A stretch of DNA of 64,000 nucleotides from positions 1 through 64,000 of the forward strand of contig JADJMG010000008.1 in the NCBI GenBank assembly GCA_016709725.1. Direction: 5' to 3'. A program made the position numbers and the translations under genes. The notes beneath the pieces were generated by a model, which was not told the DNA's origin, ran no database searches, and saw only the letters and a program-made list of their open reading frames with translations. Of this stretch, positions 47,140 to 61,194 are shown piece after piece; within the stretch, counting starts at the first letter, position 1; each line of letters starts with the position of its first letter. The stretch is from Bacteroidota bacterium (GTDB lineage Bacteria; Bacteroidota; Bacteroidia; AKYH767-A; OLB10).

Positions 47140-50100
47140 TCATTTATACAAATCCGATTTTACGGATGAATCGATCCAACGAAGTTTATGATATTATTAT
47201 CTAAGATTGCTTGATCGGTGATATCTACTACGCCATCTCCAGAAATATCGGTTGGTTTGTATCCTGATTCAAAGTTAAAGATATCATTTCCAACATATCC
47301 TTGATCGGTAATATCGGCCACTTCATCCTGCGGTGCAATGTCGCCGCTATAGAATGCCCATACACCGGGTTCAACTTCACGCTGATTAGATCCAAAAGCT
47401 TGCGTAGCATCAGTCGTGAAATTATAAATGGTAGGATCCGTAAACGTGATGAGATTAGACCATGTTTGAATTGCGTTCCTATGAACAACAACAATATAAC
47501 CACTTTGATCAACAAGCGATGCTGGCAATGCACAAGTGAACTGTCCATTCGTTCCAATAATTGCACTGGCTGAAGCAATGGTATTAGAAGGAGACAAGGC
47601 ATCTCTTAATTCGAGATACACCGTATCGCATTCATTAAGATCAATGCTTAATCCAGAATTGAACAATACCGGTAACATCGTTCCAGATCCAGCATAAAAT
47701 CCTTCAAACAGAGCTGTAATATGAAATGCTGCAGTAGTTGCATCTAGACAATTTACTCCAGAAACCACTGCACCGGGTGCAACCCAATTGGAGATCGCAC
47801 CAAACAAATTAAAGTTTTGTAATGCGCCGTTATTTCCGTTTCCACTTGAATCGACTAGAATATTTACTGTAGGGTTTATACCTCCTGCGTCTCCTTGGTT
47901 AAAGTGATAATTAGCAGTTAAGTCAGGTACAGCACTCGGAAGTTCACAATTCATTTTTGCAAGAATTTCAGAAGCAGTTTTTGCTGTATTCCAAATCCTC
48001 AACTCATCCATACTTCCTTCCAAATTAACAGTGAGATTTGGCCCGCCACTTCCTATATAAAAATAAGTATACGTAAACTGAAGCGTCATTGTTGTGGAGC
48101 CTTCTTCAACGCCATTGACAAACAACTTAACATCACTTCCATTTTTAGCAACTGCTACATGTGTCCAAACATCATTATTAATAATACTGCTAGTATTAAC
48201 GAATTGAAAACCTGGACTAGAAGAACTTCCAAGCATTAAGAACTGTAATTTTCCGTTAAAGAGTCTGAATTCAGCGAGACCATCTCCACCCCATCCTACA
48301 ATATTTCCTTCACTGTCGGTTGTTTTAATCCATGCCTCGATGGTAAAGTTATTGTTGTCAACGGATGGTACGGGAGTAATACTTACGAAATCATTTTCCT
48401 TTAAATTTAATGCCGCTGCAGGAACTGTTTGACATTCCTGATAGGTGAGCGCCACACTATCAATTTGCAATCCAAGTACGTCATTATACCAAGCATCTGC
48501 AGAGTTGAAATTCCATCTCACTGCAATGGTAGATCCAGCATAAGCACTCAAATCAATCTCGGAAGTTAACCATGTTAATCCTTGTGAACCGGTTGTACTT
48601 AATTCGGCTGCTTGAACAAATGGATCGCCATTTACACTTAGCAATACAGATGCATTATCATAACCAAAGGGTGGTGAACCTGCTTCTCCATTGTAAATAT
48701 AACTAAAGCGAAGTGTTGCTCTTGATGCTGTTGCTGGAATAGATACTGTTGATGATGTTAAGTCACCACTGTTGGTTCCACCCGTATTAAAGCTACATGA
48801 TCCATCATTACCATAGTATGCCCACTGCGTAGGATTTGGCGGGGTTCCACTAGAGCATGCTGATGACACATGCCAAAGTCCTGTTGCGCTCCATCCGGAA
48901 GCCAATGCTCCCGATTCAAAATCTTCAAACAATGCAGACGTTGTAACGACTACACCTGTGCAACAACCTTCATCAATAGAACCATTGCAATTATCATCAA
49001 TGGAATTTCCGCAAATTTCAATTGCATTTGGATTCGATGTAGCCAAGCCATCATCACAATCGGTATTGTTCCTTACATATCCACTACCACAGAATTCACT
49101 TGAAGTGACTGATGGATTTCCAAAACCATCACCATCCGCATCTTGATACAACAAAATTGAATTCGCTACGAAATTGGATGTTGTATTTCCATTTGACAAA
49201 TTGAAATTTACAAGTGACAATGGAGAGATACCAATATTCATATTCACATCATGCAATGATGTCACAGCACCATTTGATCCTGCAGAAACACCATCATCCA
49301 TTTTGTAATAAGCAATTAATCCAGGTTGTGCGGTTGAAGAAGTCACCATAGATGATTGAATTTCTGCCTGTGTTCTCTCCACATTCCAGATACGGACTTC
49401 ATCCATTTCACCAACATAATATTCACCATCATCTGGCACTGCTCTTCGACCTATTCGAAGAACGTTACCGGTAGTATTTAACGTTTTCGTTGAGTTGATA
49501 TCCAACACGCCATCTACATATCCTTTTAAACTATTTCCATCATAAGTTACAGCAACATGATGCCATAGTCCATCATTAATTACAATGTTTCCGATATCAT
49601 CATTATTCTCTCCCACAAAATACAATCTACCTCCATATACAATCATTCCGCAACGCTCGTTTGAATTGGTATTACCCCAGTTCAAAATTACCATTCCATC
49701 GGAAGTAGTTTTTATCCATGACTCCATAGTACGTGCACTATTACCCTGAGGAATAGAACTTACGACTCCCTCTGTAAAACTAGTTCCGTCGAATGCGAGA
49801 GCATTGTTCACATCAACTTCTCCATCGCAGTTATCATCTATAGAGTTATCACACACCTCAGCAACACTTGGATTTACATTATAATTGGAATCGTCACAAT
49901 CCAAATTATTTAAAGATCCGCTTGCTGCAATCATTGGCGAACAAGTAATGGTTGGGCTCGATTGACTGTTTCCATATTCGTCCTGATCAGCATCGGGCCA
50001 AACAGTATAAAACACACCTTCGTCAATTTGACCATCGCAATTATTATCGATATAATCACAGTATTCTGTGGCGTTGGGGTATACATCATAATTATTGTCA

Positions 50101-51564
50101 TTGCAATCCGTACTATCGAAAACGTAACCAAAAGGTTGGTTACAATCAATAAGACTAACAGCTAGATTACCATAATTATCGAAATCATTATCTTGATACC
50201 ATGTATAATAAACTGCATCTGTATCAATAATTCCATTACAATTATCATCTATCAAATTACTACAAACTTCAAGTGAATTTGGATTCACTGTAAGATCTGC
50301 ATCGTTACAATCCAAACTATTATTTACATAACCGTTACCTGGATTAGCACAGGAAGTGATAGCTGGGCCCGTTCCTGAAACAACATTTATATATTCTCTG
50401 AAATCCAAATCATCGTCTGGAAAAGCATTCCAAGTTTGGAAGACGCCATCATAATAATAAAGTGATCCACCTGCATGTGCACCAGGTGTTGTTGTGTTAC
50501 TGCGCCACAAGATCATAAAATCGGATGCCAAGCCAGCACCTTTAATTACAAAATAATACGAATTCCCTGATGTAGCTACGATATTACTTGGAATACCAAT
50601 TGACTGCCATCCGGTAGAAGTAATAGTATATGTTTGGCTAAATAGTAGTGCTCCAGTGCCTGGGACAGCGCCTGAATACAACTCAAACTGCGCATCAAAA
50701 CTTCCATCGCTCACGGTTTCCACATTAAACTGAATATTATTAAAGGTACCCGTTTGAGAAGCAGTAAAAGATTGAGCAAGGGTATAATCTTGATTTAGAT
50801 CAAAGGCCACCGCTTCCCCTGTAAGCGTCACTTCACTTACGGCGTCAAGCACAACAGTATTTGATCCTTCCACTCCAAATCCATCCTGATCTGCATCCAC
50901 ATACCAATCGGTTGGAGCGGGAAGTACAATAATTTCTATTGGGCCACTTGTGGACTGACACAATCCATTACTTACCGTTAACGAATACAATCCACTCGCT
51001 CCTGTAACAATGCTAGAAGTTGTTGCTCCTGTTGACCATAAATAATTTGGTTCTTCTCCGATAGCTACAGCATCAATTTCATTCCAGTCGGGTACAGCAG
51101 GTGAATTCAACGCGATTCTTATTTCTGAAACATCAAATGATGTTAAAGGAAAAGCAATATGAAGAATTCGAGCAACAGCAGGTTGTAAAGAAGCAGTCGA
51201 TGTGTATACGATTTCAAATAATCCTGTATTTGGATTCTTTACATAAACTGTATCTACGGCACCAGGACTAAATGTTTCATAAATATCAATGAAACTAATT
51301 GGCGATGGATCATCATACGACAATTGAATAAACTCACGTTGATTATCTGACCCTGAACTAGCCCATGCAGTGGGAATATCACCATATTGTGGATATGTGT
51401 TTGGAGTTCCTAATGCTTGATTAGCATCCCAAAATTCATCATTAAATTCAGAACTAAAATCAGTTACACCACTTGCATAACGGATCGTATTATTCAAGAA
51501 AGAACTTGAAAGTGTTACTGAATCTCCCGTACAAATTGAGGTTTCTCCGCTAGACTCAATGGAG

Positions 51565-52620
51565 ACTGTGACGAATTCATCGATTTGACCATCACAATCA
51601 TCATCAAAACCATTCCCGCAAACTTCCTGAGCAGCGACATTTATATTCGGGTTTTGATCATCGCAATCGCTATAATCATTTGTATAGCCAACAGGTTGAA
51701 AGCAAGCTAAAGTTTGTGTAAGTATATTAAGATCACCAAAACCATCACCATCTGCATCCGCATTCCAATAGGTCTGACCATAAATTCCTGCATCAGCATC
51801 GTCAATGAGTCCATCACAATTATCATCCACTAGGTTGCAAAGTTCCAAGGCACCGGGATTAATTACATTATTTAAATCGTTACAATCATCTCCATTACCT
51901 ATCCAACCCGACGGCTGCATACAAGAAACAACAGGTGTTGAACCCAAGGCACCCCATACATCTCCATCGGCGTCTATATACCAACTATTTTGACCAACAA
52001 CAGATGGATCTACATCATCGCTAAGTCCATCGCAATCATCATCAATATTATTACAAATTTCTAGTGCCAATGGATTCACATCACTATCCTGATCATCGCA
52101 ATCGGTACCATCAGCGATATAACCGAAGGGCTGAGTACAATTATAAACAGCAGTATTAAAATTTCCGAAACCATCTGCATCTGCATCAACATACCAATAC
52201 GATTCTCCGTACACTCCGGGATCATCGCTATCAATTAGTCCATTGCAATTATCATCGATACTATTACAAATTTCCAATGCACCTGGATTAATTGTATTCA
52301 CTGCATCATTACAATCATCGTTGGCATATGCATAGCCTACAGGAACTGAACACGCTACAGTAATTGGAAAATTTGCTCCATGTCCATCACCATCACCATC
52401 CCAATAATAAGTAAACAGAGGAAGATTTTCATCCACTAAACCATCGCAATCATTATCAAGATTATCGCAGATTTCAGTCGCAGCAGGATATACAGTATTA
52501 AAACTATCATCACAATCCGTATTATCCAACACATAACCTACAGGTTGATTACAAGAAACAGAATCAATAGCAGCATTTCCGTAATTATCTCCATCAGCAT
52601 CTACATACCAGGTCGAGTTT
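51565..52620 (-). repeat. Five tandem MopE-like Asp/Cys-rich repeats
   Basis: Five units of about 70 residues, each with WYVDADGDxxG, a Cys, GYxxxxxDCDDxxxxVxPxAxEICxxxDDxCDGxxD. The acid-rich loops resemble EF-hand-like calcium loops, and each unit has a CxxxxDDxC knuckle. Confidence 0.85.
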
Positions 52621-54689
52621 CCACTATTAGTTGTGATCACCACCGGTAAACTGGTTGCAGTAATACCATATGAATTAGAAACTATAACAGAATATGTTCC
52701 GCCAGTATTAACCGTAATACTTTTTGCTAATGTTCCATTTGACCAAATATAATTCGTATAGGCATTACCGATAGAAACCGCATCTATTTGATTAAAATCA
52801 GGAACAGCAATCGAATTCATGGCGATTCGAATTTCATTTACTGCGAAGAGCGTGGTGGGGAAAGTAATATGAAGTATTCGTGCAACTGGTGGTGATGGTG
52901 CTGCTGTTGCAGTATAAACTACTTGAAACAATCCAGTACCAGGGTTTTTAACGTAGACGGTATCTATTGCGCCAGGGTTAAACGTTTCATAGATATCTAC
53001 AAAATTAATCGGAGCCGGATTATCAAACGCCAAAACTAAATGTTCACGAGTAGCGTCTGCAGAATTTGGAGACCAAGAATTACTATTATCTCCATAGTTC
53101 GGATATACATTAACAGCACCTAAAATCTTAGAAGTCGTTCCTCCACTGACATTATTCTCAGAACTGAAATTCAATACAGTGTTTGCAAATCGACGATCGA
53201 TCACCGAATCGGCAACCAACTTCACTGAGTCACCTACACAAAGTATACTTGATCCAATTAATGTTATTGCAGGAGGAAGCAAATCATCGGAAAGTATGGT
53301 AGCTGTTGCTGTAAAGTTAGCACCAATAACGTAATCACCACCTTCGATAATTGTGAAATTAATGGTTTCATCTTGTTCTGCTAAGTTATCTCCGGCTGGA
53401 TCGATTAATACTGAAGCTTGAGTGGATCCTTGGGGAATAATAACATATCCCTCCACACCTGAAAGGCGTGAAGTTGCAGTTGAATCAATTGAATAGTCAT
53501 CGCCATAAGTTGCAGTACCTCCTATCGTATAGTTGACGCGAGTAGGAACTGTTGCAGAAGCCGGAAGTGAAAAAACAGCATTCATGGTACCTGTTGCATT
53601 TTCAAATTTAGGGCTGAATGAAATAGCTACATTAGCCGTCTTAGGACCAGAGCCTGGGATAAAAGGACCAATTACAAAAAATAATGTATCTGGTGTGGTG
53701 CGCACATTACCATAAATATCTTTAACTCCATAAACAACAACCTGAATACTATCTCCGGCAAATTGCATTAAGTTTACTGAAGGAGTAATTGAGATTTTAT
53801 TTCCATAACCTGAAACCGTGACTGGTAATATGCCATTGTTTGACATTCGAGTCATCGTTACTACATTATTATTTAACCCGGAAGTAGTAAGATCCTCATC
53901 ATAGTTAAATGAAATGAAGTCACCTACTATAAAGTTGTTATCATTAGGTTCAAGCAATCCAAATAAACTAGGCAGCACTCGATCTATAATTCCAGTTACA
54001 CTATTTGTATAAATAGTACCGGAAGGACAGGTTAACTTAAGACGTACTTTATATTGTCCATCAGGAATTAAGGATACATCCCAATTTACAGAAGTACCAT
54101 TCGATCCAATACTAATTTGTGCTTGAGATCTAATAAAGCCAACGCTCCAATTGCTGGTACCTACTGATGAATATTCTAAAGAAACACTCGTCAAATTATT
54201 CAAAACATAGCCATCAAATTGAACAGGAATTATATTGTTATCTGTAATTCTATGTATCCAGTTATCTTCCGGAGTAACTAAATTGATCGCACTACAGGGT
54301 GCAATAAAATGCGCCGAAATCGTTCCCGACTTACTTATGCTTCCGTCACAATCATCGGAAAGAGTAAATCGCAAACCTTCATAAGAGTACACATTGCTAA
54401 AGATATTTTTCTTGACAACCACATTTACCGTAACCTGTCCACCAAATGCAATAGTATAAGGTGTTGGAACACCACCAATAACCGGACTACCTCCTACGAA
54501 AACAGATGCTCCATCCGGATTACTGCTTTGATCAAAAGTGAGATTATATGTTCGAGGTGCCGCATCTTGACTTAAATTGCCAAGAAGCAATGTAAAGATG
54601 GCATCTCCATTTGGAGCAACACCGGAAACGATATCAATTGGAATGATCAATTGCATAGCATCTCTATGATAAGTATTATCCTCGGGTGG

Positions 54690-55570
54690 ACAACTTGATT
54701 GACCCGCCACTGTTTCGAAAACAGGTGTATTATAAACGGGATCTTTTTTAATATTTACAGAGAAGTTATCGGCAGGTTCATTGTCATCCAAGGTATAACC
54801 AATAGTAGTTTCTTCAGTAGTAGTATTACTTGTACTTACTCCCGTTTCCATTTTAAAAGCAACCGTAGCACCACCATTTATACCTGAGCCAGCTACTTCA
54901 AGTCCTAATTCTACTGCAACAGAATTTTCAATTTCCAGATTAAAATCGAAACTACTTGTTTTGGTAGATGACGAGGTGGTTGAAAAAGAAAGTGGACCAC
55001 TACTTCCGAAAAAAGAAATATTTTGTTCAAATGCAGCTCTTGCTTTATTAAATTCATTGCTGGCCAGAATTTGCTGCCACAGTGAAATTTGATTTGTGTA
55101 ATTCGCAATTTGTGCCGCCGTATTACCCGGGTTGTTTACAAAGTTTTGAAGCGTTGGCAGGACGGAATTTCGAATGTCAGCATCCGTATAATAATAATTG
55201 GTTGCAAAACCATCTTGTGCAATTATTAGTTTTCTCGTTTTGCTGACATAACAAGTAGCTGAATCGGAAATTACTGTTGCAATGGAGTACAGTAAATTTA
55301 CGGCACCGCCCATAAAAAGATCACCATTTGCACCTATGGTATTTTCATCAGAAGAAGTACTAATAGTTTGGGTAGAAGTGGTTGTCATAATCGATTCTTC
55401 ACCTCCGTTAAACCTTGTATTTACACTGAGTTTATTATTAATGGTACCCCAGAATTCTGCTTCTGTAGAAATACCTAAACCGGTTTGAATTTTTGTTCCC
55501 AGTTTAACACTGGCGAAACGCTCGACTCCGATTCCAGCTGCTACATTCCAGCGCATGGCAGTTTCATTGG
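54690..55570 (-). other. Ser/Thr-rich amphipathic beta region inside the giant protein
   Basis: About 290 residues with no recognised domain. Runs such as MTTTSTQTISTSSDENT and STTSSSTKTSSFDFNLE, then TGVSTSNTTTEETTIGYT, look like the alternating strands that form membrane hairpins in aerolysin-type pore formers. This is a visual impression only. Confidence 0.3.
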
Positions 55571-58033
55571 TTTCACTACTTGACCAAGTACTATAACTTA
55601 AATCTCCTGGAGGATCATGCACCACCATAACAGGAAGTTCCGGTGAAACGGTGGTAAAAAATCCAACGTCAGATTTAATCCCAGTAACAATTACATTTTT
55701 TGTGATTCCCTCACCCGTCAACGTTTGATTTGCTACGCGATTGTAACTATCCTTATACGTAGCAAAAAACACTTTATAATAAGGCGATAAAACATTTGGC
55801 TCACCGGCTTTGAGTGTGATTTTAGCCGTATCATTTACAACGGGAATCATAAACACTTCGTTGACATCCTGCACATGAACATTCGTGCTCAGCCTTACGC
55901 TATCTAAGGATAAACGACAACCTTTTGCCGGGCTTCCCTGATACACTACAAAACCGAGGTCCTTCAATTCTGCTTGCTTCCATCTAACATAATCAGGGAG
56001 ATTACAATTATCCAAAAGCCCATACAAACTGATAGAGGGAGGTCGTTGATAAACCAAATTGAGGGAATCATTCGTTGTTGTTAAATCTACCAGCAAAGAA
56101 TCATAGGGTAATGCATTTGAAGATATTGTAGTATCAAAATTAGTATTAAAAAATGCCTGCAAATCGGTTTCATAAATGTAGTCAGGGTTTTGAGGGTCGG
56201 TGATGGCCGGTTGAGTGAAATCAATCACTCTGACTTTATACTTTCTTGCAGGGAGTCGAACACTATAAAAACCAGAACCTGCATTGGTAATTACACGCTT
56301 TCTAAAAACTGAATAAGGTTGTCCATTCAAATCATGACGCACATCGGCAAACTCTAATTCCACTCTACCTAAATAATCATTACAACCTGCACGTAAAAAT
56401 CCGGAAACAACATGTGTGGTTGTGTCCTTAAAATTAACGTTTGCTACATTATCTGTAACAATTTGAGACCAAGAAGCAGGAACAAAAACATGACCATTAT
56501 AAGAAGGAGAAAAAGTATAGTTCAACGGATCCGTCACCGTAGTTGCCCAACGACCGAATGCTGCAGGGGGATCAATATATCCTGATGAAGTAATATAGGA
56601 ACCGTTCCTATACATCAAAACCGAATCGAGAGACCCTTCAATTAATGCCTGGGGCACACCGTTAATATCTACACAAGATGTACACTCCTGATAAGTTTTA
56701 CCGGTTATTGCATACACGGTACTATCGGTAAAATCAACATTTTCAAAATCAAAAGCAACATTGGTAAAGTTTCGTACTTGCACCGAAGAAAATACATGAT
56801 TCAATTTATAAGGGGTTATTGTAAAAGAAACTGGACTCGGATCGGAACCATAATTAGGATCACCATAAAAAATACCAGGGATATCAAATGTTCCATTTGT
56901 TGAGTCGGTTGTCGTGACATACGTAAACGATTGAGAGCTTCCCAATAAATTAATTGTCTTTTGAGCTGTTATTTGAATTCCGGCAACAGGAGTGCCATTT
57001 ACACTTTTTACTTTTCCTCTCAATCTTCCTTTCTTAAACCCATTGGAAGTTGTAAAGACTTTAATCAAAACTGAGTTAGATGCTGTATTTGCACTGCAGG
57101 AATTTGTCCTCCTTCTAAACCAAGTGTCTTGAGTAAGATTAGTTGGAATTTGATAACTTGAAGAATTAGTAGAACCCGTAGCTGGCGTCCAAGTACTATT
57201 GTTAGTACTCATTTCCCAAGAATAAACGATTCCGTATCCAGTTGCAGAAGTAACATTAGTAATATAATCAGGATCTTTTTCAACTGGTGAAGTAATGGTA
57301 TGCGCATTACCGATTGTACCCGGTGTAGAATTACAGTAATAGGTTATCTTCACTTTTCCATTCCCACCATACGTACCAATAACGCCTCCTGAAACACAAT
57401 TCAAATTACTACTACCTCCACCTCCGCCTGGGAATGTTCCATTTTGCCCACCATTTCCACCAGCTCCCGTTCCAGCACCACCGGACCCGACATTATTATC
57501 ATCAAAAAAGCTACAGCCATCATAAAACCCATTCGTTCCACTTGCACCATTTCCATTAGAATAGGCAGATCCGCCGCCACCGCCAGATGCATATCCTCCC
57601 ACACACCAGCAACTCACTGCTGTTCCGCTACCACCGTTTCCCGAATAGTAAAATTGAATTATTGGACCACCTCCCCAAGCATATTGAGATTGACCATTCC
57701 TCGTCCTGCAGCAGCAGGCACACCATTGAATTTACTTTCTCCTCCATTAGCACCATTAAAACCACCAGCACCAACTTCTACACTGAAGCTCTGAGTGCCC
57801 GTAATAGTGTAAAGTATGGTTTTACTGTAGCCTCCGCCACCACCACCCCAAGAAGCGTTTCCTCCTGCACCACCACCCCAAATTTCTGCTTGAACATTTG
57901 TGCAACCCGGAGGAGGGGTCCAGGTAAAAGTTCCAGGAGAATTAAATTCGACTACGGTTTGTGCTTGCGAATAAAAGGCAAATAAAATAAGGCTCAACGC
58001 CAATTTCAAACTAATAAGTAAGGGTGTTTTCAT

Positions 58034-58410
58034 ATAACATGTTTAAATAAATACCAATATCATTGAAGGGAGAAATAAGGATATATAAAATGGATTCCTT
58101 CAAAGACAAGCAATCATCTAAACCTGTTCATTCGCAAAATGAAACAGGGAATAAAGAAATAACATTAACAATAACTTTTCTTCCAAATTCGCTTATTCAA
58201 ATAAACAAAAAATTATTTGAAAACTAAAGCATTTTGAAAGTTGACACTTCATTAATACAAGAATTTATTTAAATAATGCAATAATGTATGAATAATGATA
58301 CAAAATTCTGACAAATTTAAAGGGTTATTTTCAGATAAATAAGTACTAAAAAACTAAATAAATTGCTTTATGCTAATGTCTACAAAGTAAAAAAACAATT
58401 TTTTTTCATA
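58034..58410. other. AT-rich intergenic region upstream of the giant gene
   Basis: No gene is visible. A minus-strand TAAATTTG (plus 58312-58319) matches TAnnTTTG. It lies 280 bases from the start at 58033, so it could be a promoter only with a long leader. Confidence 0.35.
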
Positions 58411-61158
58411 TCAATTCGAAAAATCGTAAAACACTGTCTTTCCATCGAACAAGACTGGTATTTTACTCCATGTTTCAATTCCATTTCGGGATTTAACAAC
58501 AATGTAATAAGCTCCATTACTGGGGTAAGATGGAAGGGTAACTAAACCATTTGCATACAATACCACTTGATAGGACTGCACAAATGCATATGGGCTTATC
58601 GCTGCATGCAACTCGACAGTTACGGAATCACTCGCACTTGGATTAAGATGTAAACCATTATTATAAAGCGTAAAAATCATCAATCCATCTCCTTGATAAA
58701 ATCCTTCTACTAATATTTTTAGTTGGAACCCACCCATACCACATCCTTCATCAATAATCAGGTTGCAGTTATCGTCGATACTATTAAAACAATTTTCATT
58801 GTTGTTAGGATGAATATAATTAACAGTGTCGTTACAATCCAAAGTATTGGAAACATAACCGATGGGCTGAAAACAATAACTAGAATCGATGTTCTCATTT
58901 CCGTAACTGTCACCATCGGCATCGGCATACCAATTTATTTTTGGGTTAGTATTAATTGAAATAATCACAGGCGAACTACTCACTGTGCAGGCATTGCTGC
59001 TCGTTACACTTACTGAATAGGATCCTGCATTCTTTACATATATACTTTGAGAAGTAGCACCTGTACTCCACAAATAAGATGCATAAGAATCAGGAAAACG
59101 AATATCAGAAATAGTAATCGTTGCTGCGTTACCTTGGTTGTTGATGGTATTCATTCGAAAACAAAAGTTTTGACTTTTTAATACAGGAATACTAGCTGAA
59201 CCACTTTGGTTGATGGGTCCGCCCGAACCGTATGTAAAACTAGGCAGCGAAGCGGGAGTACCATTGATGCTGATTTCAGGGAAATCTTGCTGACGTCCAT
59301 CTACACTCGTGTACGACCAATCAAATTCCAGTGCACCATCACCATTCATGGCATGACAAAAATCGATAAACGATGACGGTAAGCCGACAGCGTTAGTATT
59401 GCTTGAGGTGATCGAAATGGAACTTGGAACATTGTTGCTATTTACACTTCCACTATCATTAGCACTGTGTATAATAGTCCAGTTGTCGATATCGAACAGT
59501 TCTGAAAAACCAAAAATTGGATTTGTCTTAACACCTGCATCTAACTTTAGTGAATCACCATTACAAATAGTGATTGCTCCGCTTGGCATCACATGCACTG
59601 TATTTATTGAAACTGGATTACTCACAGCCCAACAATTAAAATAATCTTTAACAGAAACAGAATACGTCCCTGCCCCATTAACCGATACTGTGGAAGTAGT
59701 ATCTCCTGTAGGACTCCATAAATAATTGAATGCCTCTACTCGCTGTGGAGAATTTACAAAAGATCCATTCGCTAAATTATTACTTGCATTCAACACCGTG
59801 CTTCCGCTTGTTTCATTGAATTTAAAATAACTTAACAAGCCCGGTTCATTTGCATTCACAGTATTCACCATTCCAGCTCGAATATCAAATCCTGAACGCG
59901 GTACATTCCAAATTCGCACTTCATCGATATCTCCATCAAAAAAACTAGGTGCTTCGCTACTCAAATAATTAGGTCGACCTACTTTAAAAGTACCGATGTT
60001 TGCACTTGCGCTTGCTGTGTAGTTCATGGAAGTTGTGCGATCAAATCCATCTACATAAATTTTACCAGTGCCGGGAGGAGTTGTATAATCCCACACAACA
60101 GCTACATGATGCCAATTCCCATCATCTACTTCCATAGAGCTAGTTATACTTCCATTATCAAATCCAGAAAATGCAGGTTGGCCGATATCATTAATAAAAA
60201 ATGCACGCTCTCCTGCTTCCCAAATCGTATTGGAATTATTACTTACAATAATTCCCTCTGATCCAGAAGTTGTTTTTATCCATGCTTCCAACGTAAAACT
60301 TGCGTTATTTAAATTCGTAACGTTCGAGTTCAGATTGATCCACTGATTCGTTCCGTTCATTGAAATTGCATTATTAAATACACTAGTAGCTAATTCAACG
60401 GATTCAAATGGACAATTGATCAATGAAGAATTGGTAACAATACTTACTGAACTATTATTCTCTAGCACTTGAGTTGCACAAGTTAAGGTATCGATATGAT
60501 TCGCTAATACCGTTACCACATAATTTCCTTCCTTTAATCCTGTTACTTGTGGAGTGGTTGCACCACAGCTCCATTGATAGGTATACTGCGGTGTTGCACC
60601 CTGCACCACGACAGGTTGCGCTAACAAATTTTTAATGATTAATCCATCGCTCTGGCTAATCATTACAGCGGGGATGGTAACACCTAAGGTATTATTTCCT
60701 CCTAAAATAGATGGGGCTCCGGGTGTATTGTTCACAATGATTACACCTACCGCTCCAGCATTCTGTGCATTCAATACTTTCGATTCAAAAGAACAAACAC
60801 CTCTGTCGATCACTGCAATTTGTCCGACGAAAGTATTGGGCGCGTATGCAGCACATCCTAAATCAGGATTTGATACGTACTTTAAATTTCCAGAAAGCGC
60901 GGTGATATATATATCGGCACCGAACAAAGCAGGGGCATAAGCAAAGCTATAATTCGTAGTACTTGAAATTGATAACAGACGTTGATTTTCCATAATGGAA
61001 ACCGAAACCGTTCCTGCATTATTTCCATTGCAAGAAAATCCACCCGAACAATTTAGCGAGTAATTAATTTGACCTTGCGCTGAATAATTAAAAAATGAAA
61101 TAACTATTCCAATAATCACACAGAATTTCACACTTTGAATCTTTACATTCATAACCAT
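58411..61158 (-). CDS. Secreted PA-domain and LamG protein with MopE-like unit
   Basis: 915 residues. The signal peptide ends near SAQGQ; M3 (61152) is an alternative start. A protease-associated (PA) domain (about 60-185) has IAVIDRGVCSFESKVLNAQNAGAVGVIIVNN. A SprB-like unit (QYTYQWSCGATTPQVTGL) follows, then a LamG (about 260-445, FTLEAWIKTTSG to IDEVRIWNVPRSGFDI), a jelly-roll-like region, and one MopE-like unit (WYADADGDSYGN, about 740-800). It ends in the module shared with both neighbours (LVEGFYQGDGLMI ... YYIVVKSRNGIETWSK). It has no T9SS type A domain. Tandem with the haloperoxidase-like gene, 36 bases apart; possibly one operon. PA plus LamG suggests substrate or protein binding rather than catalysis. 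Confidence 0.85.
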   Translation of the reverse strand: MVMNVKIQSVKFCVIIGIVISFFNYSAQGQINYSLNCSGGFSCNGNNAGTVSVSIMENQRLLSISSTTNYSFAYAPALFGADIYITALSGNLKYVSNPDLGCAAYAPNTFVGQIAVIDRGVCSFESKVLNAQNAGAVGVIIVNNTPGAPSILGGNNTLGVTIPAVMISQSDGLIIKNLLAQPVVVQGATPQYTYQWSCGATTPQVTGLKEGNYVVTVLANHIDTLTCATQVLENNSSVSIVTNSSLINCPFESVELATSVFNNAISMNGTNQWINLNSNVTNLNNASFTLEAWIKTTSGSEGIIVSNNSNTIWEAGERAFFINDIGQPAFSGFDNGSITSSMEVDDGNWHHVAVVWDYTTPPGTGKIYVDGFDRTTSMNYTASASANIGTFKVGRPNYLSSEAPSFFDGDIDEVRIWNVPRSGFDIRAGMVNTVNANEPGLLSYFKFNETSGSTVLNASNNLANGSFVNSPQRVEAFNYLWSPTGDTTSTVSVNGAGTYSVSVKDYFNCWAVSNPVSINTVHVMPSGAITICNGDSLKLDAGVKTNPIFGFSELFDIDNWTIIHSANDSGSVNSNNVPSSISITSSNTNAVGLPSSFIDFCHAMNGDGALEFDWSYTSVDGRQQDFPEISINGTPASLPSFTYGSGGPINQSGSASIPVLKSQNFCFRMNTINNQGNAATITISDIRFPDSYASYLWSTGATSQSIYVKNAGSYSVSVTSSNACTVSSSPVIISINTNPKINWYADADGDSYGNENIDSSYCFQPIGYVSNTLDCNDTVNYIHPNNNENCFNSIDDNCNLIIDEGCGMGGFQLKILVEGFYQGDGLMIFTLYNNGLHLNPSASDSVTVELHAAISPYAFVQSYQVVLYANGLVTLPSYPSNGAYYIVVKSRNGIETWSKIPVLFDGKTVFYDFSN

Positions 61159-61194
61159 ACCAACTGTTAACTTATTGTATACGATTTTTCAAAA

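Larger units (their letters stand above)
47160..58033 (-). pseudogene. Giant secreted multidomain protein with MopE-like repeats and dockerin-like end, one frameshift
   Basis: About 3620 residues. From the start at 58033 there is a signal peptide (LALSLILFAFYSQAQ) and a Gly-rich beta domain with GGGAGGNASWGGGGGG. The frame slips at 57697-57698 (one T short in plus; restoring it gives GNGQSQYAWGGG) and then stays open to 47160. In order, counting from residue 1 of the long frame at 57617, there are CarboxypepD-reg units (about 200-560) and an unusual Ser/Thr-rich region (about 690-975). A Calx-beta domain follows (about 1325-1440), then five tandem MopE-like repeats (about 1665-2015), three more (about 2240-2600), a LamG (about 2605-2780) and another MopE unit. 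A jelly-roll, a second LamG (about 3070-3225) and a shared C-terminal module with dockerin-like DITDQ repeats complete it. It is extracellular and has no T9SS type A end. Confidence 0.82.
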
